64,000 nucleotides of DNA from Pseudoleptotrichia goodfellowii (GTDB taxonomy: Bacteria > Fusobacteriota > Fusobacteriia > Fusobacteriales > Leptotrichiaceae), in the NCBI RefSeq assembly GCF_007990505.1, contig NZ_AP019822.1:2167568-2231567 (forward strand), written 5' to 3'. The position numbers and the translations under genes are program-made. Every line of letters begins with the position of its first letter. Position 1 is the stretch's first letter. The notes under the pieces were generated by a model. It ran no database searches. It saw nothing but the letters and a program-made list of their open reading frames with translations, and was not told the origin of the DNA. Shown here in pieces: positions 16,726-25,792 of this stretch.

Positions 16726-17517
16726 TTTAGGTTCCTCCTCTTTAATAATTAATTCAGTATTATTTTTTTCATTTTTCCCATATACTTCGTCAAGTTTTTC
16801 CATAAACATGTCACGAATAAGTTTATATTCTCCCATTCCTCTTAAAACCGGTGTTACTTCATATCCGTTGTTCTGCAGAATTGTTTTCCATGAATCTTCT
16901 TCATCAGAAGCCATATCGTTTTTTGCATGATCTCCTGCAACTATCATAAACGGTTTTAACAATATCTTTTTATAATCTGTCTGTTTCAGCTTCTCAATAA
17001 CATCTTCAATAGTTACTTTTCCTTCCACAGTAGCTACAAAAACATTATTTTTTCCTGCTTTATTATACTCTTCCTGCAATTTTTCATACGTAATATCGGC
17101 AGCACTTTCAGAACCGTGTCCCATAAAAATAATTACGTCATTACCTTCAAAATCATTAAATTCAGCATCATTTACTATTCTTTTATAATCTTCTTCCGTT
17201 GTCAAAAGAGGTTTTGTTATTTTACCGTATTTATCACTGAGTTTTGAATATTCTATTCCGTTCAGAATATGTAAAGACATTGTTATAATTTCATCGTATC
17301 CTTTATCTTTAAGGGCTTTCAGACCTTCTTCCTGATCATATATGTGAATACCCTCTTTTTTTTCGACTATTCTTCTTACTACTCCTGAAGTATAGGCTCT
17401 TTCGACTTTTTCACTTCCGTACTTTCTCTCAACTTCTTTCTGAATCGAATCAAGACATTTTTCTCTCGTATCTTTGTGAGATGTTCCGAAACTCGTTACT
17501 AATATTCCTTTGCTCAT
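16486..17517 (-). CDS. cbiK: CbiK anaerobic cobaltochelatase fused to a PspC domain
   Basis: 343 residues. Positions 1 to about 250 are CbiK, inserting Co2+ into sirohydrochlorin: opening GILVTSFGTSHKDTR, metal-site histidines in MGHGSESAAD and VAGDHAKNDMASD. After an acidic linker, residues 265-343 form a PspC domain: KRLYRSRTDKKIAGVCGGLG, then FNIDPTIVRIV and a membrane helix, then a charged tail. CbiK alone is normally about 260 residues, so the fusion is unusual and would tether the chelatase to the membrane. Inside the linker codons GAG-GAG-GAA lies a strong ribosome binding site followed by an ATG at 16725, so free PspC may also be made. The cbiK start has only a weak Shine-Dalgarno. 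Confidence 0.9.
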   Translation of the reverse strand: MSKGILVTSFGTSHKDTREKCLDSIQKEVERKYGSEKVERAYTSGVVRRIVEKKEGIHIYDQEEGLKALKDKGYDEIITMSLHILNGIEYSKLSDKYGKITKPLLTTEEDYKRIVNDAEFNDFEGNDVIIFMGHGSESAADITYEKLQEEYNKAGKNNVFVATVEGKVTIEDVIEKLKQTDYKKILLKPFMIVAGDHAKNDMASDEEDSWKTILQNNGYEVTPVLRGMGEYKLIRDMFMEKLDEVYGKNEKNNTELIIKEEEPKMTKRLYRSRTDKKIAGVCGGLGKYFNIDPTIVRIVCVILMLGWGIGLFTYVIAAFVIPEEPIENNKKNEDIIEAEKVDD

Positions 17518-17661
17518 TTTTTATTGAGGTTATCTTAAAGGGCTTTCATATCAAAAGGTTTTTGCCCTCGCATTCCCGTTATATATAATCTTTCCGGCTT
17601 TGGTGATTTTTACAACTCGGGAAATTTTTCAAAGACTTCCCCGTCTCCTTTCTCTATAATA
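17518..17661 (-). ncRNA. Structured 5' leader of cbiK, class unknown
   Basis: About 145 nt between a good promoter and the cbiK start. Minus strand shows hairpin CGGGGAA/TTTCCCG (17618-17643), hairpin GAGGGC/GCCCTT (17538-17569) with inner CAAAA/TTTTG, and a possible CCG/CGG pairing around TTATATATAA between them. GC-rich islands in an AT-rich genome and the lack of an obvious Shine-Dalgarno suggest a cis-regulatory RNA. It lacks the cobalamin-riboswitch B12 box, and I do not recognise it as another known riboswitch. Confidence 0.4.
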
Positions 17662-17667
17662 TTTTTT

Positions 17668-17676
17668 ATTATATCA
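17668..17676 (-). promoter_or_regulatory. Extended -10 promoter for cbiK leader
   Basis: Minus strand TGATATAAT at 17668-17676, overlapping the last codons and stop of the upstream membrane-protein gene. The -35 is poor, as is common with extended -10 promoters. Confidence 0.5.
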
Positions 17677-18187
17677 TATTTTTCAAAAATCCGAATACTC
17701 CGTACACACCTAAAGTTACTACAGCTGCTGCTAATATTACTCCAAGCAGTATTGTAAAAAAAGATTTTTTCGGATTCAGTTTAAGAAGTGCCGCTATCAA
17801 TGCCCCTGTCCATGCTCCCGTTCCGGGAAAAGGTACTGCAACAAACAGCATTAATCCCAAAAATTCTTTATTTGCAACACTTTCACTTCTACTTAATGCT
17901 CTTTTTTCCAATTTTTCGATAAATTTTACCATTATATTATGCTTTTTCATAAACTCAAATACTTTTACAACAAATAAAAGTATAAAAGGTACAGGAAGCA
18001 TATTTCCTACAATAGAAGTAATCATATTTGTGTACCACGGTAATCCCTGAGAAAATCCCACAGGAATGCTTCCCCTTAATTCAATTACAGGAAGCATCGA
18101 TATCAGGAAAATTCCTATTATCTTACCGGCATTCATTCCGAATATTCCTACAATAAAAGCTACTATTGACTGTGCAAGTTTTTTCAT
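17669..18187 (-). CDS. Small multidrug export family membrane protein (COG2426-like)
   Basis: 172 residues, about four to five membrane helices. Family motifs are PVIELRGSIPVGFSQGLPW and VAVPFPGTGAWTGALIA. The family is annotated as putative small multidrug exporter but its transport function is not established. AAGGAGGAG lies before the start. It has its own promoter and a leader of about 125 nt containing the palindrome AGTTGAGGGCTCAACT. Confidence 0.85.
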   Translation of the reverse strand: MKKLAQSIVAFIVGIFGMNAGKIIGIFLISMLPVIELRGSIPVGFSQGLPWYTNMITSIVGNMLPVPFILLFVVKVFEFMKKHNIMVKFIEKLEKRALSRSESVANKEFLGLMLFVAVPFPGTGAWTGALIAALLKLNPKKSFFTILLGVILAAAVVTLGVYGVFGFLKNMI

Positions 18188-18320
18188 TCTTTTAAACTCC
18201 TCCTTATTTCAACGGAAACATTGTTATTCTTATATTTAGTTGAGCCCTCAACTCCTTTTCCGACTCCACTTTTTTTATTTCGGGATAAACTCTATCTTCT
18301 ATTTTATCCAATTTCAGATA

Positions 18321-18349
18321 ATTATATCATGACCCTTTATTTCTTTCAA
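18321..18349 (-). promoter_or_regulatory. Promoter for the small membrane-protein gene
   Basis: Minus strand TTGAAA (18344-18349), 17-bp spacer, TATAAT (18321-18326) with TGA in front (extended -10). The only strong promoter in the 290-bp gap between secY and this gene. Confidence 0.75.
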
Positions 18350-18443
18350 TTATAATTTGCTGTTAAACAATTTTAATTTTTTTGAGAACTTATTATTTTC
18401 AAAATTTTACTAATGTTCTGAAAATATATTTTTCTTAAAAATC

Positions 18444-18476
18444 AAAAAAATGAAGCTCTAAAGCTCCATTTTTTAA
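18444..18476 (-). terminator. Terminator of the ribosomal protein/secY operon
   Basis: Minus strand AAAAATGGAGCT-TTAG-AGCTTCATTTTTTT, a stem with one G-U pair and a T-run, directly after the secY stop. It shows that the operon ends at secY instead of continuing to adk, map and the alpha operon. Confidence 0.85.
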
Positions 18477-18478
18477 TT

Positions 18479-19786
18479 CTATCTATTATTTTTTCCGCTT
18501 GTACTTATAAATCCTTTCATTTTCTTAACCGCCAAATAAGAATCAATTTGTTGTATCAATTCTACGGCAACTCCTACAAGGATAAGTAAACTTGTTCCTC
18601 CGAGTAATACCGGTATATGCAGAAAATATCCGAACCATATATTAGGGAATATCCCTAATATTGCCAGAAACAGTGCACTTCCGAAAGTTACTCTTGTAAC
18701 TACTTTTTCCAAATAATCGGCAGTTTCTTTCCCTGCTCTTACCGTAGGTATTGTCCCACCGCTTTGTTTCAAATCTTCTGATACTTTTTCAGGATCGAAA
18801 GCGATAGTCAATGTATAGAAAAATGAAAATACTATAATTAAAAAGGCAAATAAAAGTAAGTATAAAACTCCCGTTTGTGAAAACTGTTTTTGCCAGAATG
18901 CATTAGCTTTAAGCATTTGTACTATAAACGGCGGTGCCGCCATCAATACTGATGCAAAGATTATTGGCATAACTCCTGCAGTGTTTATTTTCAAAGGTAA
19001 ATATGTTCTTCTACCTACTGCACTTTGTCCTCCTCCGAAACCTAAACTTCCTTTTCCTGCATACTGTATAGGTATTCTTCTTTCAGCCAGTTGTATATCC
19101 ACCATTAGAGCTATTATAACTACAAATAATATTATTGATAATCCGAAAAATATAAAGTTTATATTACTTGATACCATTTGTTGAATAACTTGAGGCAAGT
19201 TTACAACAATTCCAAGAAAGATAAGCATTGACGATCCGTTACCTATTCCTCTTATGGAAATTCTTTCAGAAATCCACATTAAGAACGCAGTTCCTCCTGT
19301 CATCAAAGCCATTGTACTTATAATAAATTTCGGTCCCGGCTCAACAACCAGTCCGGGCTGATTTATAAGTGTTATAGCAATTCCGAATGATTGCGCTATT
19401 GCCAATATTATTGTTACGTATCTTGTCCATTGAGTAATTTTATCTCTTTCTTTTCCCCCTTCTTTCTGCATTTCATCTATTTTAGGGAAAATTACTCCTA
19501 AAAGTTGAAATACTATCGAAGAGTTAATGTAAGGGATGATTCCCAACGAGAAAATAGACGCTCTCTGAACCGCTCCTCCTGAAAACAGATTTAAAAATCC
19601 TGCTATGGCATTATTCTGAAAATTTTTGAATGCTGCCATATTAATTCCGGGAACGGCAATATGAACACCTATTCTCGCTATTGCGAACATTACTAATGTA
19701 AAAGCTACTCTTTTCTTTAATTCGGGTATTTTGAAGATAGACTGTATTCTATTTACTATTGCTTCAGTTAAAGTCAATTCTACCAC
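18479..19786 (-). CDS. secY: SecY, preprotein translocase channel subunit
   Basis: 435-residue inner-membrane protein with ten helices, the protein-conducting channel. Recognised by RVAFTLVMFAIARIGVHIAVPGI at the start (plug region follows), GIIPYINSSIVFQLL, MWISERISIRGIGNGSSMLIF and GRRTYLPLKINTAGVMPIIFA. Last gene of the spc part, 34 bp after rplO, followed by a terminator. Confidence 0.96.
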   Translation of the reverse strand: MVELTLTEAIVNRIQSIFKIPELKKRVAFTLVMFAIARIGVHIAVPGINMAAFKNFQNNAIAGFLNLFSGGAVQRASIFSLGIIPYINSSIVFQLLGVIFPKIDEMQKEGGKERDKITQWTRYVTIILAIAQSFGIAITLINQPGLVVEPGPKFIISTMALMTGGTAFLMWISERISIRGIGNGSSMLIFLGIVVNLPQVIQQMVSSNINFIFFGLSIILFVVIIALMVDIQLAERRIPIQYAGKGSLGFGGGQSAVGRRTYLPLKINTAGVMPIIFASVLMAAPPFIVQMLKANAFWQKQFSQTGVLYLLLFAFLIIVFSFFYTLTIAFDPEKVSEDLKQSGGTIPTVRAGKETADYLEKVVTRVTFGSALFLAILGIFPNIWFGYFLHIPVLLGGTSLLILVGVAVELIQQIDSYLAVKKMKGFISTSGKNNR

Positions 19787-19820
19787 TCCTCATATATGAA
19801 GAAAAAGCAAGATTAAAATC

Positions 19821-20435
19821 TTACTTATTCTCATCTTCTTTTTTATTATTTCCCGCTTTTGCAGAGTACGACTTAACTTCCAATACTTCTACACTTCCTC
19901 CGGCTTTTTCTATTAATTCTTTAGCTGATTCGGAAATTTTATGAGCTTTTACAGTTAATTTTTTATTAACTTCAGCATTTCCTATTATTTTCAAAATACT
20001 TGAAAAATCTTTTTCTTTAACATAAGATTCAACATTTTCAAGTAAATATTGTTTTACAGCTTTTTTACCTTTTGTTTCTCTTAATGCAGCATCAGAATAT
20101 TTAGTGATGAATTTAGGATTTTTGATTATTCCGTTTTCTACTAATGTTTCCAAGCTTACTACATCTCCGTCGTTGAATTTTTCAACAATATCAAATAATG
20201 AAATTACTATTGTATCTTTTTTGAATGCCGAATTTGAGAATCCTCTTTTAGGAATTCTTCTGATAATAGGCATTTGTCCACCTTCAAATACAGGTGATAC
20301 ATATGTTCCCGATCTTTGTTTTTGCCCGTTATGTCCTTTTCCTGCTGTTTTTCCCCAACCGGACCCGTGACCTCTACCTATTCTTCTTCTTTCTCTTTTT
20401 GATCCTTCGGCAGGTCTTAACTCATTAAGATTCAT
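19821..20435 (-). CDS. rplO: Ribosomal protein L15 (uL15), with internal insertion
   Basis: 204 residues against about 145-150 in most bacteria. The N-terminal half is standard ([35 protein letters not shown]). Between IIKNPKF and [21 protein letters not shown] there is an extra block of about 35 residues (about 109-145, [20 protein letters not shown] and following) and a basic/acidic C-terminal tail of about 18. The core is intact, so it should work in the large subunit. The ribosome binding site lies in the last codons of rpmD. Confidence 0.94.
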   Translation of the reverse strand: MNLNELRPAEGSKRERRRIGRGHGSGWGKTAGKGHNGQKQRSGTYVSPVFEGGQMPIIRRIPKRGFSNSAFKKDTIVISLFDIVEKFNDGDVVSLETLVENGIIKNPKFITKYSDAALRETKGKKAVKQYLLENVESYVKEKDFSSILKIIGNAEVNKKLTVKAHKISESAKELIEKAGGSVEVLEVKSYSAKAGNNKKEDENK

Positions 20436-20440
20436 TTATT

Positions 20441-20620
20441 CTAAACCTCCTCTACTTTAAGTAAATAAGAAACTAATTTAATTTTTCCTTCTATATCTGC
20501 TGTCTTGTTATGAACTACACTTTGACTTATCTTTCTTAATCCAAGTGATTTAACAGTATCAATATGATTAGGTTTTCTTCCATTAATTCCTTTAATAAGT
20601 GTTACTTTTACTTTAGACAT
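20441..20620 (-). CDS. rpmD: Ribosomal protein L30 (uL30)
   Basis: 59 residues, MSKVKVTLIKGINGRKPNHI at the N-terminus and TVKSLGLRKISQSVVH in the middle, the standard short bacterial L30. In the usual place between S5 and L15; 20 bp after rpsE. The last codons GTA-GAG-GAG-GTT double as Shine-Dalgarno for rplO. Confidence 0.95.
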   Translation of the reverse strand: MSKVKVTLIKGINGRKPNHIDTVKSLGLRKISQSVVHNKTADIEGKIKLVSYLLKVEEV

Positions 20621-20640
20621 TAATTTTACCTCCTAACCTA

Positions 20641-21138
20641 TTATCCTAAAATTTCTTCAACCGATTTTCCTCTAAGTCTTGCCACTTCTTCAACCGATCT
20701 CAATTGTTTTAATCCGTCCAATGTTGCTCTTGCAACGTTATCTTTATTTTTTGATCCTCTGATTTTTGTAAGTACGTCTGTAACTCCTGCCAATTCCAAT
20801 AATTCCCTTGTTGCAGAACCGGCGATAACTCCCGTACCTTTTGAAGCAGGTTTCAATAATACACTTGTGGCATTATATTTACCTAATTGCTCATGAGGTA
20901 ATGTTCCACCTTTTAAAGATACTGTTATCATATTTTTCTTAGCATTAGCTATAGCTTTTCTTATAGCTTCAGGTACACCGTTAGCTTTTCCCAACCCTAT
21001 ACCTACTTTTCCTTTTTCATCTCCGATTGCCGCCAATACTGAGAAAGATATTCTTCTTCCTCCTTTAACGGTTTTGGAAACTCTGCTTATTCTTAAAAGA
21101 CTTTCTTTATATTCACTAGCTTTTACTTCTCTGGCCAA
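20641..21138 (-). CDS. rpsE: Ribosomal protein S5 (uS5)
   Basis: 165 residues, standard length. [20 protein letters not shown] in the N-terminal double-stranded RNA-binding domain, [20 protein letters not shown] and [20 protein letters not shown] in the C-terminal domain. Small-subunit protein at the mRNA entry and decoding region. Confidence 0.96.
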   Translation of the reverse strand: MAREVKASEYKESLLRISRVSKTVKGGRRISFSVLAAIGDEKGKVGIGLGKANGVPEAIRKAIANAKKNMITVSLKGGTLPHEQLGKYNATSVLLKPASKGTGVIAGSATRELLELAGVTDVLTKIRGSKNKDNVARATLDGLKQLRSVEEVARLRGKSVEEILG

Positions 21139-21156
21139 AGTAAATCCTCCTTTTCT

Positions 21157-21519
21157 CTAGAATTTTAATCCTGCTTCTCTTGCAGCATCTGCAAGTGCTT
21201 TTACTCTTCCTGTGTAAACATATCCGCTTCTATCGAATACTACAGTATCTATTCCTTTTTCCAATGCTTTTTTTGCTATTGCTTCTCCGATTTTTTTAGC
21301 AGCTTCCACATTTGAACCGTTTTCAGTTTTTGCTCCTTTTTCAATAGTAGATGCTGAAACTAATGTTTTTCCGGCTTGATCATCGATTATTTGAACAAAT
21401 ATGTTTTTCAAGCTTCTATACACAGAAAGTCTAGGTCTTTCAGCAGTTCCAACGATTTTACTTCTTATACTTTTATGTTTTTTCTGTCTTAATTTATTTC
21501 TATCAAGTTTTTTAATCAC
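21157..21519 (-). CDS. rplR: Ribosomal protein L18 (uL18)
   Basis: 120 residues, 5S rRNA-binding large-subunit protein. N-terminal basic stretch [19 protein letters not shown], then [19 protein letters not shown], and the C-terminal [20 protein letters not shown] typical of L18. Spc-operon order conserved. Confidence 0.96.
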   Translation of the reverse strand: MIKKLDRNKLRQKKHKSIRSKIVGTAERPRLSVYRSLKNIFVQIIDDQAGKTLVSASTIEKGAKTENGSNVEAAKKIGEAIAKKALEKGIDTVVFDRSGYVYTGRVKALADAAREAGLKF

Positions 21520-21532
21520 TAAAATCTACCTC

Positions 21533-22066
21533 CTATCCTTTCTTACCTTCTTTTCTTCTGATTACTTCGTCGGCATATTTAACTCCTTTTCCTTTGTAAG
21601 GTTCAGGAGGTCTTTTTGCTCTTATATTTGCGGCAATTTGTCCAACTAATTGTTTGTCAATTCCTTCAACAGTTATTTTATTGTTTCCTTCAACTTTGAA
21701 AGTTATTCCGTCAACTGCTTCGATTTCTACAGGATGAGAATATCCTAATGCTAAAGTAAGTCCTTTACCGTTAGCCTGTACTCTGTATCCTACTCCGACC
21801 AATTCCAATTTAATTGCAAATCCGTCGCTTACCCCTGTTATCATATTGTTAAGGTTTGCTCTTGTAGTTCCATGCAAAGCTCTTATATTAGGCAAATCGT
21901 TAGGTCTTTCAAATGTTATTTCTCCGTCTTTTATATTTACTTTTATTTCACTGCTTAGTTCTCTTTCCAATTGCCCTTTAGGACCTTTTACGATAAACTT
22001 GTTACCGTCCTGTTTTATTTCTACACCTGCAGGTATAGTTATAGGTTTTCTACCTATTCTTGACAT
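21533..22066 (-). CDS. rplF: Ribosomal protein L6 (uL6)
   Basis: 177 residues. Opening [35 protein letters not shown] in the middle and the L6 signature [19 protein letters not shown] near the C-terminus. Located near the sarcin-ricin loop of 23S rRNA, assisting elongation-factor binding. Confidence 0.96.
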   Translation of the reverse strand: MSRIGRKPITIPAGVEIKQDGNKFIVKGPKGQLERELSSEIKVNIKDGEITFERPNDLPNIRALHGTTRANLNNMITGVSDGFAIKLELVGVGYRVQANGKGLTLALGYSHPVEIEAVDGITFKVEGNNKITVEGIDKQLVGQIAANIRAKRPPEPYKGKGVKYADEVIRRKEGKKG

Positions 22067-22097
22067 GACTCTCCTCCTATATTATAAAATGCGTAAA

Positions 22098-22493
22098 TTA
22101 CCACACGTAGCAGAGAATTTCTCCGCCTACATTATGCTTTCTGCATTCCTTGTCCGTAATAACACCTTTTGGTGTTGAGACAATGGCAATTCCCAATCCG
22201 CCCAATACTTTAGGCATATTTTCAACTGATGTGTAAACTCTTCTTCCGGGTTTTGAAATTCTTTTCAAACCTTTGATTACAGCATCTCCGTCCATATATT
22301 TTAAAGTTACTGCTATATCTTTTTTAGTTCCTTCTTCTTTTATTTCGTAACCGGCTATATATCCTTCATTTTTTAGTATATTTGCCATGCTTTCTTTTAT
22401 TTTTGAAAACGGTATTTTAACTTCCGAATGTTTAGCAATATTACCGTTTCTGATTCTAGTAAGCATATCAGCAATAGGATCTGTTAAATGCAT
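22098..22493 (-). CDS. rpsH: Ribosomal protein S8 (uS8)
   Basis: 131 residues. [20 protein letters not shown] at the start, [20 protein letters not shown] and [28 protein letters not shown] end. Binds the central domain of 16S rRNA; in other bacteria S8 also represses the spc operon, not checked here. Confidence 0.96.
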   Translation of the reverse strand: MHLTDPIADMLTRIRNGNIAKHSEVKIPFSKIKESMANILKNEGYIAGYEIKEEGTKKDIAVTLKYMDGDAVIKGLKRISKPGRRVYTSVENMPKVLGGLGIAIVSTPKGVITDKECRKHNVGGEILCYVW

Positions 22494-22514
22494 TTATTTG
22501 TCCTCCTCTCAAAA

Positions 22515-22802
22515 TTACCAGCTTGATTTTTTTACTCCCGGGATAGCTCCTTCTCCCGCTAACTGTCTGAACATTACTCTCGAAATACCGAATTCTCTCA
22601 TAAATCCTCTAGGTCTTCCGTTTATTTGACATCTGTTTCTTACTCTAGTAGGCGATGCATTTCTCGGTAATGCAGATAATTCAGCTATAGCTTCTCTATC
22701 ACCTTTTTTTGCTCTTTCTTTTAATTCGGCTCTTTTTGCCGCATATTTATCAACTGTTTTTTCTCTTTTTAAGTTTCTTTCAACCATTGCTCTCTTAGCC
22801 AT
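22515..22802 (-). CDS. rpsN: Ribosomal protein S14 (uS14), zinc-free long form
   Basis: 95 residues. Long C-minus form: it lacks the CxxC...CxxC zinc ribbon of short S14 and carries instead [17 protein letters not shown]-type sequence plus [20 protein letters not shown] and REL-like [17 protein letters not shown] end. Small-subunit head protein. Confidence 0.95.
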   Translation of the reverse strand: MAKRAMVERNLKREKTVDKYAAKRAELKERAKKGDREAIAELSALPRNASPTRVRNRCQINGRPRGFMREFGISRVMFRQLAGEGAIPGVKKSSW

Positions 22803-22832
22803 TTATTTAGTTACACCTCCTTCAAAATAGAA

Positions 22833-23387
22833 CTATTTTGCAAACGGCATTCCGAATGCTTTTAATAATGCTCTTCCTTCTTCGTCATTTTTTGCAGTTG
22901 TTACTATTGTAATTCCCATTCCGAATATTTTATCCACTTTATCGATTTCGATTTCAGGGAAAACTATTTGTTCTTTGATTCCCAATGTATAGTTACCTCT
23001 ACCGTCAAATGCTTTAGGAGATACTCCTTCAAAGTCTCTTACTCTCGGTAATGTGATGCTTATTAATCTGTCAAGAAATTCGTACATTTTTTCTTTTCTC
23101 AAAGTAACTTTTGCTCCGATTTTCTGACCTTCTCTTAATTTGAATCCTGCTTCGGATTTTCTGGCAGCTCTCGGTACAGGCTGTTGTCCTGTTATTTGTG
23201 CCAATTCTTTCATTGCAGTTTCTATTAATTTAGGATTGCTTGTAGCTTCTCCAATCCCCATATTTACTATTATTTTTTCAATTTTAGGTACCTGCATTAT
23301 ATTTTTTATATCCAAATCTTTCATTAAAGCAGGTATAATTTCTTCCTTATATTCTTTCTGTAATCTTGGAATATATTTTTCAGCCAA
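22833..23387 (-). CDS. rplE: Ribosomal protein L5 (uL5)
   Basis: 184 residues. [20 protein letters not shown] start, [40 protein letters not shown] and [20 protein letters not shown]. Binds 5S rRNA and contacts P-site tRNA. Confidence 0.96.
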   Translation of the reverse strand: MAEKYIPRLQKEYKEEIIPALMKDLDIKNIMQVPKIEKIIVNMGIGEATSNPKLIETAMKELAQITGQQPVPRAARKSEAGFKLREGQKIGAKVTLRKEKMYEFLDRLISITLPRVRDFEGVSPKAFDGRGNYTLGIKEQIVFPEIEIDKVDKIFGMGITIVTTAKNDEEGRALLKAFGMPFAK

Positions 23388-23411
23388 TTAAGGTCTCCTC
23401 CTCTCTATATC

Positions 23412-23801
23412 CTATATTTCATTACCGGAAACTACCGATATTCTTACTTTTTTATTATCTCTTACTTCGTATCTTACTCTCGTTCCTTTTTTTGCTTTTT
23501 CATCCCAAAGCATTACTTTTGATGAAAAAATCGGCATTTCTTTTTCTACAACTGTCCCTTGTGGGTTGTTTGCATTAGGTTTAACATGTCTTTTTTGAAT
23601 ATTAACACCTTCCACAACGATTTTTCCTGTTTTAGGGAATACTTTTAACACTTTTCCGACTTTTCCTTTATCTCCCGTCTGATCCTGACCTGCTTTATCA
23701 TTTCTAGGCAAATCTTTTGATCTTCCGCTAATTACAACAACCGTATCTCCGGTTTTAACGTGTAATTTTTTAGGTATTGATTTTATTCTTGGTTTAGCCA
23801 T
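23412..23801 (-). CDS. rplX: Ribosomal protein L24 (uL24), with KOW-loop insertion
   Basis: 129 residues from the ATG at 23801, which has AGGAGG 11 bases upstream; a TTG start three codons earlier would be too close to it. KOW domain: KLHVKTGDTVVVISGRSKD, then an extra loop LPRNDKAGQDQTGD where most L24 go straight to GKEGKV, then GKVGKVLKVFPKTGKIVVEG. A longer C-terminus than the usual 100-105-residue protein. Confidence 0.94.
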   Translation of the reverse strand: MAKPRIKSIPKKLHVKTGDTVVVISGRSKDLPRNDKAGQDQTGDKGKVGKVLKVFPKTGKIVVEGVNIQKRHVKPNANNPQGTVVEKEMPIFSSKVMLWDEKAKKGTRVRYEVRDNKKVRISVVSGNEI

Positions 23802-23820
23802 TCTTCGCAAACCCTCCTTC

Positions 23821-24189
23821 CTATAATACTTCCGGTGCCAGAGATACTATTTTCATAAAATTTTTTGCCCTTAACTCTCTCGCTACAGGTCCAAAAATTC
23901 TCGTACCTCTTATTTCCAAGTTTGAGTTTAATATAACTGCTGCGTTATCATCAAATTTTATATATGATCCGTCCGGTCTTTTTAATTCTTTTCTAGTTCT
24001 TACAATTACGGCTTTTACAACATCACCTTTTTTAACGTTTCCGTTAGGTATAGCTTCTTTTACAGATGCTACAACGATGTCCCCTATTTTCCCGAATCTT
24101 CTTCTTGAACCGCCTAATACTCTGATTACCATTATTTTTTTTGCTCCGGTATTATCAGCAACATTAAGCATAGTTTGTTGTTGAACCAT
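23821..24189 (-). CDS. rplN: Ribosomal protein L14 (uL14)
   Basis: 122 residues, fully typical: [20 protein letters not shown] at the N-terminus, [20 protein letters not shown] and [18 protein letters not shown], ending [11 protein letters not shown]. Forms an inter-subunit bridge. Confidence 0.97.
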   Translation of the reverse strand: MVQQQTMLNVADNTGAKKIMVIRVLGGSRRRFGKIGDIVVASVKEAIPNGNVKKGDVVKAVIVRTRKELKRPDGSYIKFDDNAAVILNSNLEIRGTRIFGPVARELRAKNFMKIVSLAPEVL

Positions 24190-24222
24190 TTAAAATTTCC
24201 TCCTCTCAATTTTACTGTAATA

Positions 24223-24483
24223 CTATTTAGCTTTTTCTAAAATAGTCACGACTCTCCATCTTTTATCTTTACTTAGCGGTCTTGTTTCCATGATTTGCAC
24301 TTTGTCGCCGATACCGCATTCGTTGTTTTCATCGTGTGCTTTATATTTTTTAGAAGTTTTTACTCTTTTTTTATAAAGTTTGTGCAGTTTCATTGTTTCT
24401 TCAAGAACAACTACAGTTTTATCCATTTTGTCGGAAACAACGATTCCTTCTCTCACTTTTCTTTCGTTTCTTTTATTTTCCAC
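24223..24483 (-). CDS. rpsQ: Ribosomal protein S17 (uS17)
   Basis: 86 residues. [20 protein letters not shown] start and the S17 signature [20 protein letters not shown]. Primary 16S-binding protein; 12 bp after rpmC. Confidence 0.96.
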   Translation of the reverse strand: MENKRNERKVREGIVVSDKMDKTVVVLEETMKLHKLYKKRVKTSKKYKAHDENNECGIGDKVQIMETRPLSKDKRWRVVTILEKAK

Positions 24484-24495
24484 TGACGAATCCTC

Positions 24496-24690
24496 CTATT
24501 TCACAGTTTTTTTCTCAGTTATTATTGTTTTCATTCTCGCAATATCTCTTTTAACCTGTTTTATTTTAGTAGTGTTATGTAATTGTCCAAGAGTTTTTTG
24601 AAATTTTAAATTAAATAATTCCTGTTTCAGTTCTTTTACTTGTGTATCTAATTCATCCAATGATAATTCTCTTATTTCGTTTGCTGTCAT
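24496..24690 (-). CDS. rpmC: Ribosomal protein L29 (uL29)
   Basis: 64 residues, two-helix protein: TANEIRELSLDELDTQVKEL, ELFNLKFQKTLGQLHNTTKI, KQVKRDIARMKTIITEKK. Start codon abuts the rplP stop. Lies near the peptide exit tunnel. Confidence 0.96.
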   Translation of the reverse strand: MTANEIRELSLDELDTQVKELKQELFNLKFQKTLGQLHNTTKIKQVKRDIARMKTIITEKKTVK

Positions 24691-25115
24691 TACTTATCAC
24701 CACCCACTTCTTCTCTTCTTACAAATCTAACTTTTATAGGCAGTTTGTGTCCGGCTTTTCTTAATGCTTCTTTAGCTTTTTCTTCAGATACTCCGCCAAC
24801 TTCAAACATTATTTTTCCTTTTTTCACTACTGCTACCCAACCTTCTGCATTACCTTTACCTTTACCCATTCTTGTTCCTTCAGGTCTTTTTGTATAAGGT
24901 TTGTCAGGGAATATTCTGATCCAGATTTTACCTTCTCTTTTAAACGTTCTGTTTATTGTTACCCTGCACGCTTCTATTTGTCTTGATGTTATCCATCCGA
25001 ATTCTTTAGCTGCCAGTCCGAATTCTCCGAAATCTACTTTGTTTCCTTTAGTAGCTATTCCGCCGATTTTTCCTCTGAACTGTTTTCTGTATTTTGTTCT
25101 TTTAGGTATTAACAT
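24690..25115 (-). CDS. rplP: Ribosomal protein L16 (uL16)
   Basis: 141 residues. [19 protein letters not shown] start, [39 protein letters not shown]. Organises the A-site side of the large subunit. Shares one base with rpsC and one with rpmC at its ends. Confidence 0.97.
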   Translation of the reverse strand: MLIPKRTKYRKQFRGKIGGIATKGNKVDFGEFGLAAKEFGWITSRQIEACRVTINRTFKREGKIWIRIFPDKPYTKRPEGTRMGKGKGNAEGWVAVVKKGKIMFEVGGVSEEKAKEALRKAGHKLPIKVRFVRREEVGGDK

Positions 25116-25771
25116 TACTCATTTCCTCCTTCCTTTTTAGTTGGAAGCACCTCACCGTTAAATACCCATACTTTTAATCCTAATGCACCGTATGTAGTAT
25201 GTGCAGTGGCAGTTGCGTAATCAACATCCGCTCTTAAAGTATGTAATGGTACTCTTCCCGAAAGTGTCCATTCACTTCTCGCTATTTCGGCACCGTTCAA
25301 TCTTCCGGATACCATTATTTTAATTCCTTTTACTCCGGATTTTTCAGCTCTTTGAATAGCCTGTTGAACCGCTCTTTTATAAGCAACCCTTTTTTCAATA
25401 GCTGTTGCGATACTTTCAGCAATTAACTGAGCATCTTTGTTAGGATTTTTGATTTCCTGTACTTTAACTTGTACTTTTTTACCTGTCAATTTTTCCAAAT
25501 TTACTTTTAAAGCTTCTATTTCCTGCCCTTTTCTTCCTATTAATATTCCGGCTTTACCTGTTTCTATTATAATTGTTATATCAGTCGGTGATGTTCTTTC
25601 TATTTGAATAGTTGAAATTCCAGCATGATAGTAATTTTTCTTAATATATTTTTTTATTTTAAGATCTTCATGAAAATTATTTAAGTAATCTTTCCCTTCG
25701 GCAAACCATCTTGAATCCCATGTTTTAACGATTCCGATTCTCATACCTCTAGGATCTACCTTTTGTCCCAC
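25115..25771 (-). CDS. rpsC: Ribosomal protein S3 (uS3)
   Basis: 218 residues. [20 protein letters not shown] start, KH domain with [20 protein letters not shown], and the C-terminal GCKIxVSGRL-type stretch [20 protein letters not shown]. mRNA-entry helicase region of the small subunit. Confidence 0.97.
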   Translation of the reverse strand: MGQKVDPRGMRIGIVKTWDSRWFAEGKDYLNNFHEDLKIKKYIKKNYYHAGISTIQIERTSPTDITIIIETGKAGILIGRKGQEIEALKVNLEKLTGKKVQVKVQEIKNPNKDAQLIAESIATAIEKRVAYKRAVQQAIQRAEKSGVKGIKIMVSGRLNGAEIARSEWTLSGRVPLHTLRADVDYATATAHTTYGALGLKVWVFNGEVLPTKKEGGNE

Positions 25772-25792
25772 AGACTTACCTCCTTATTATGA

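Noticed and set aside
17518-17661. Second cobalamin riboswitch before cbiK
   Set aside because: The B12 box and the CAGCCCCC-ACTGTGA core are absent.
18188-18320. Open frame of about 39 codons in the leader of the small membrane-protein gene
   Set aside because: Only TTG/GTG starts without a ribosome binding site; more likely an untranslated leader.
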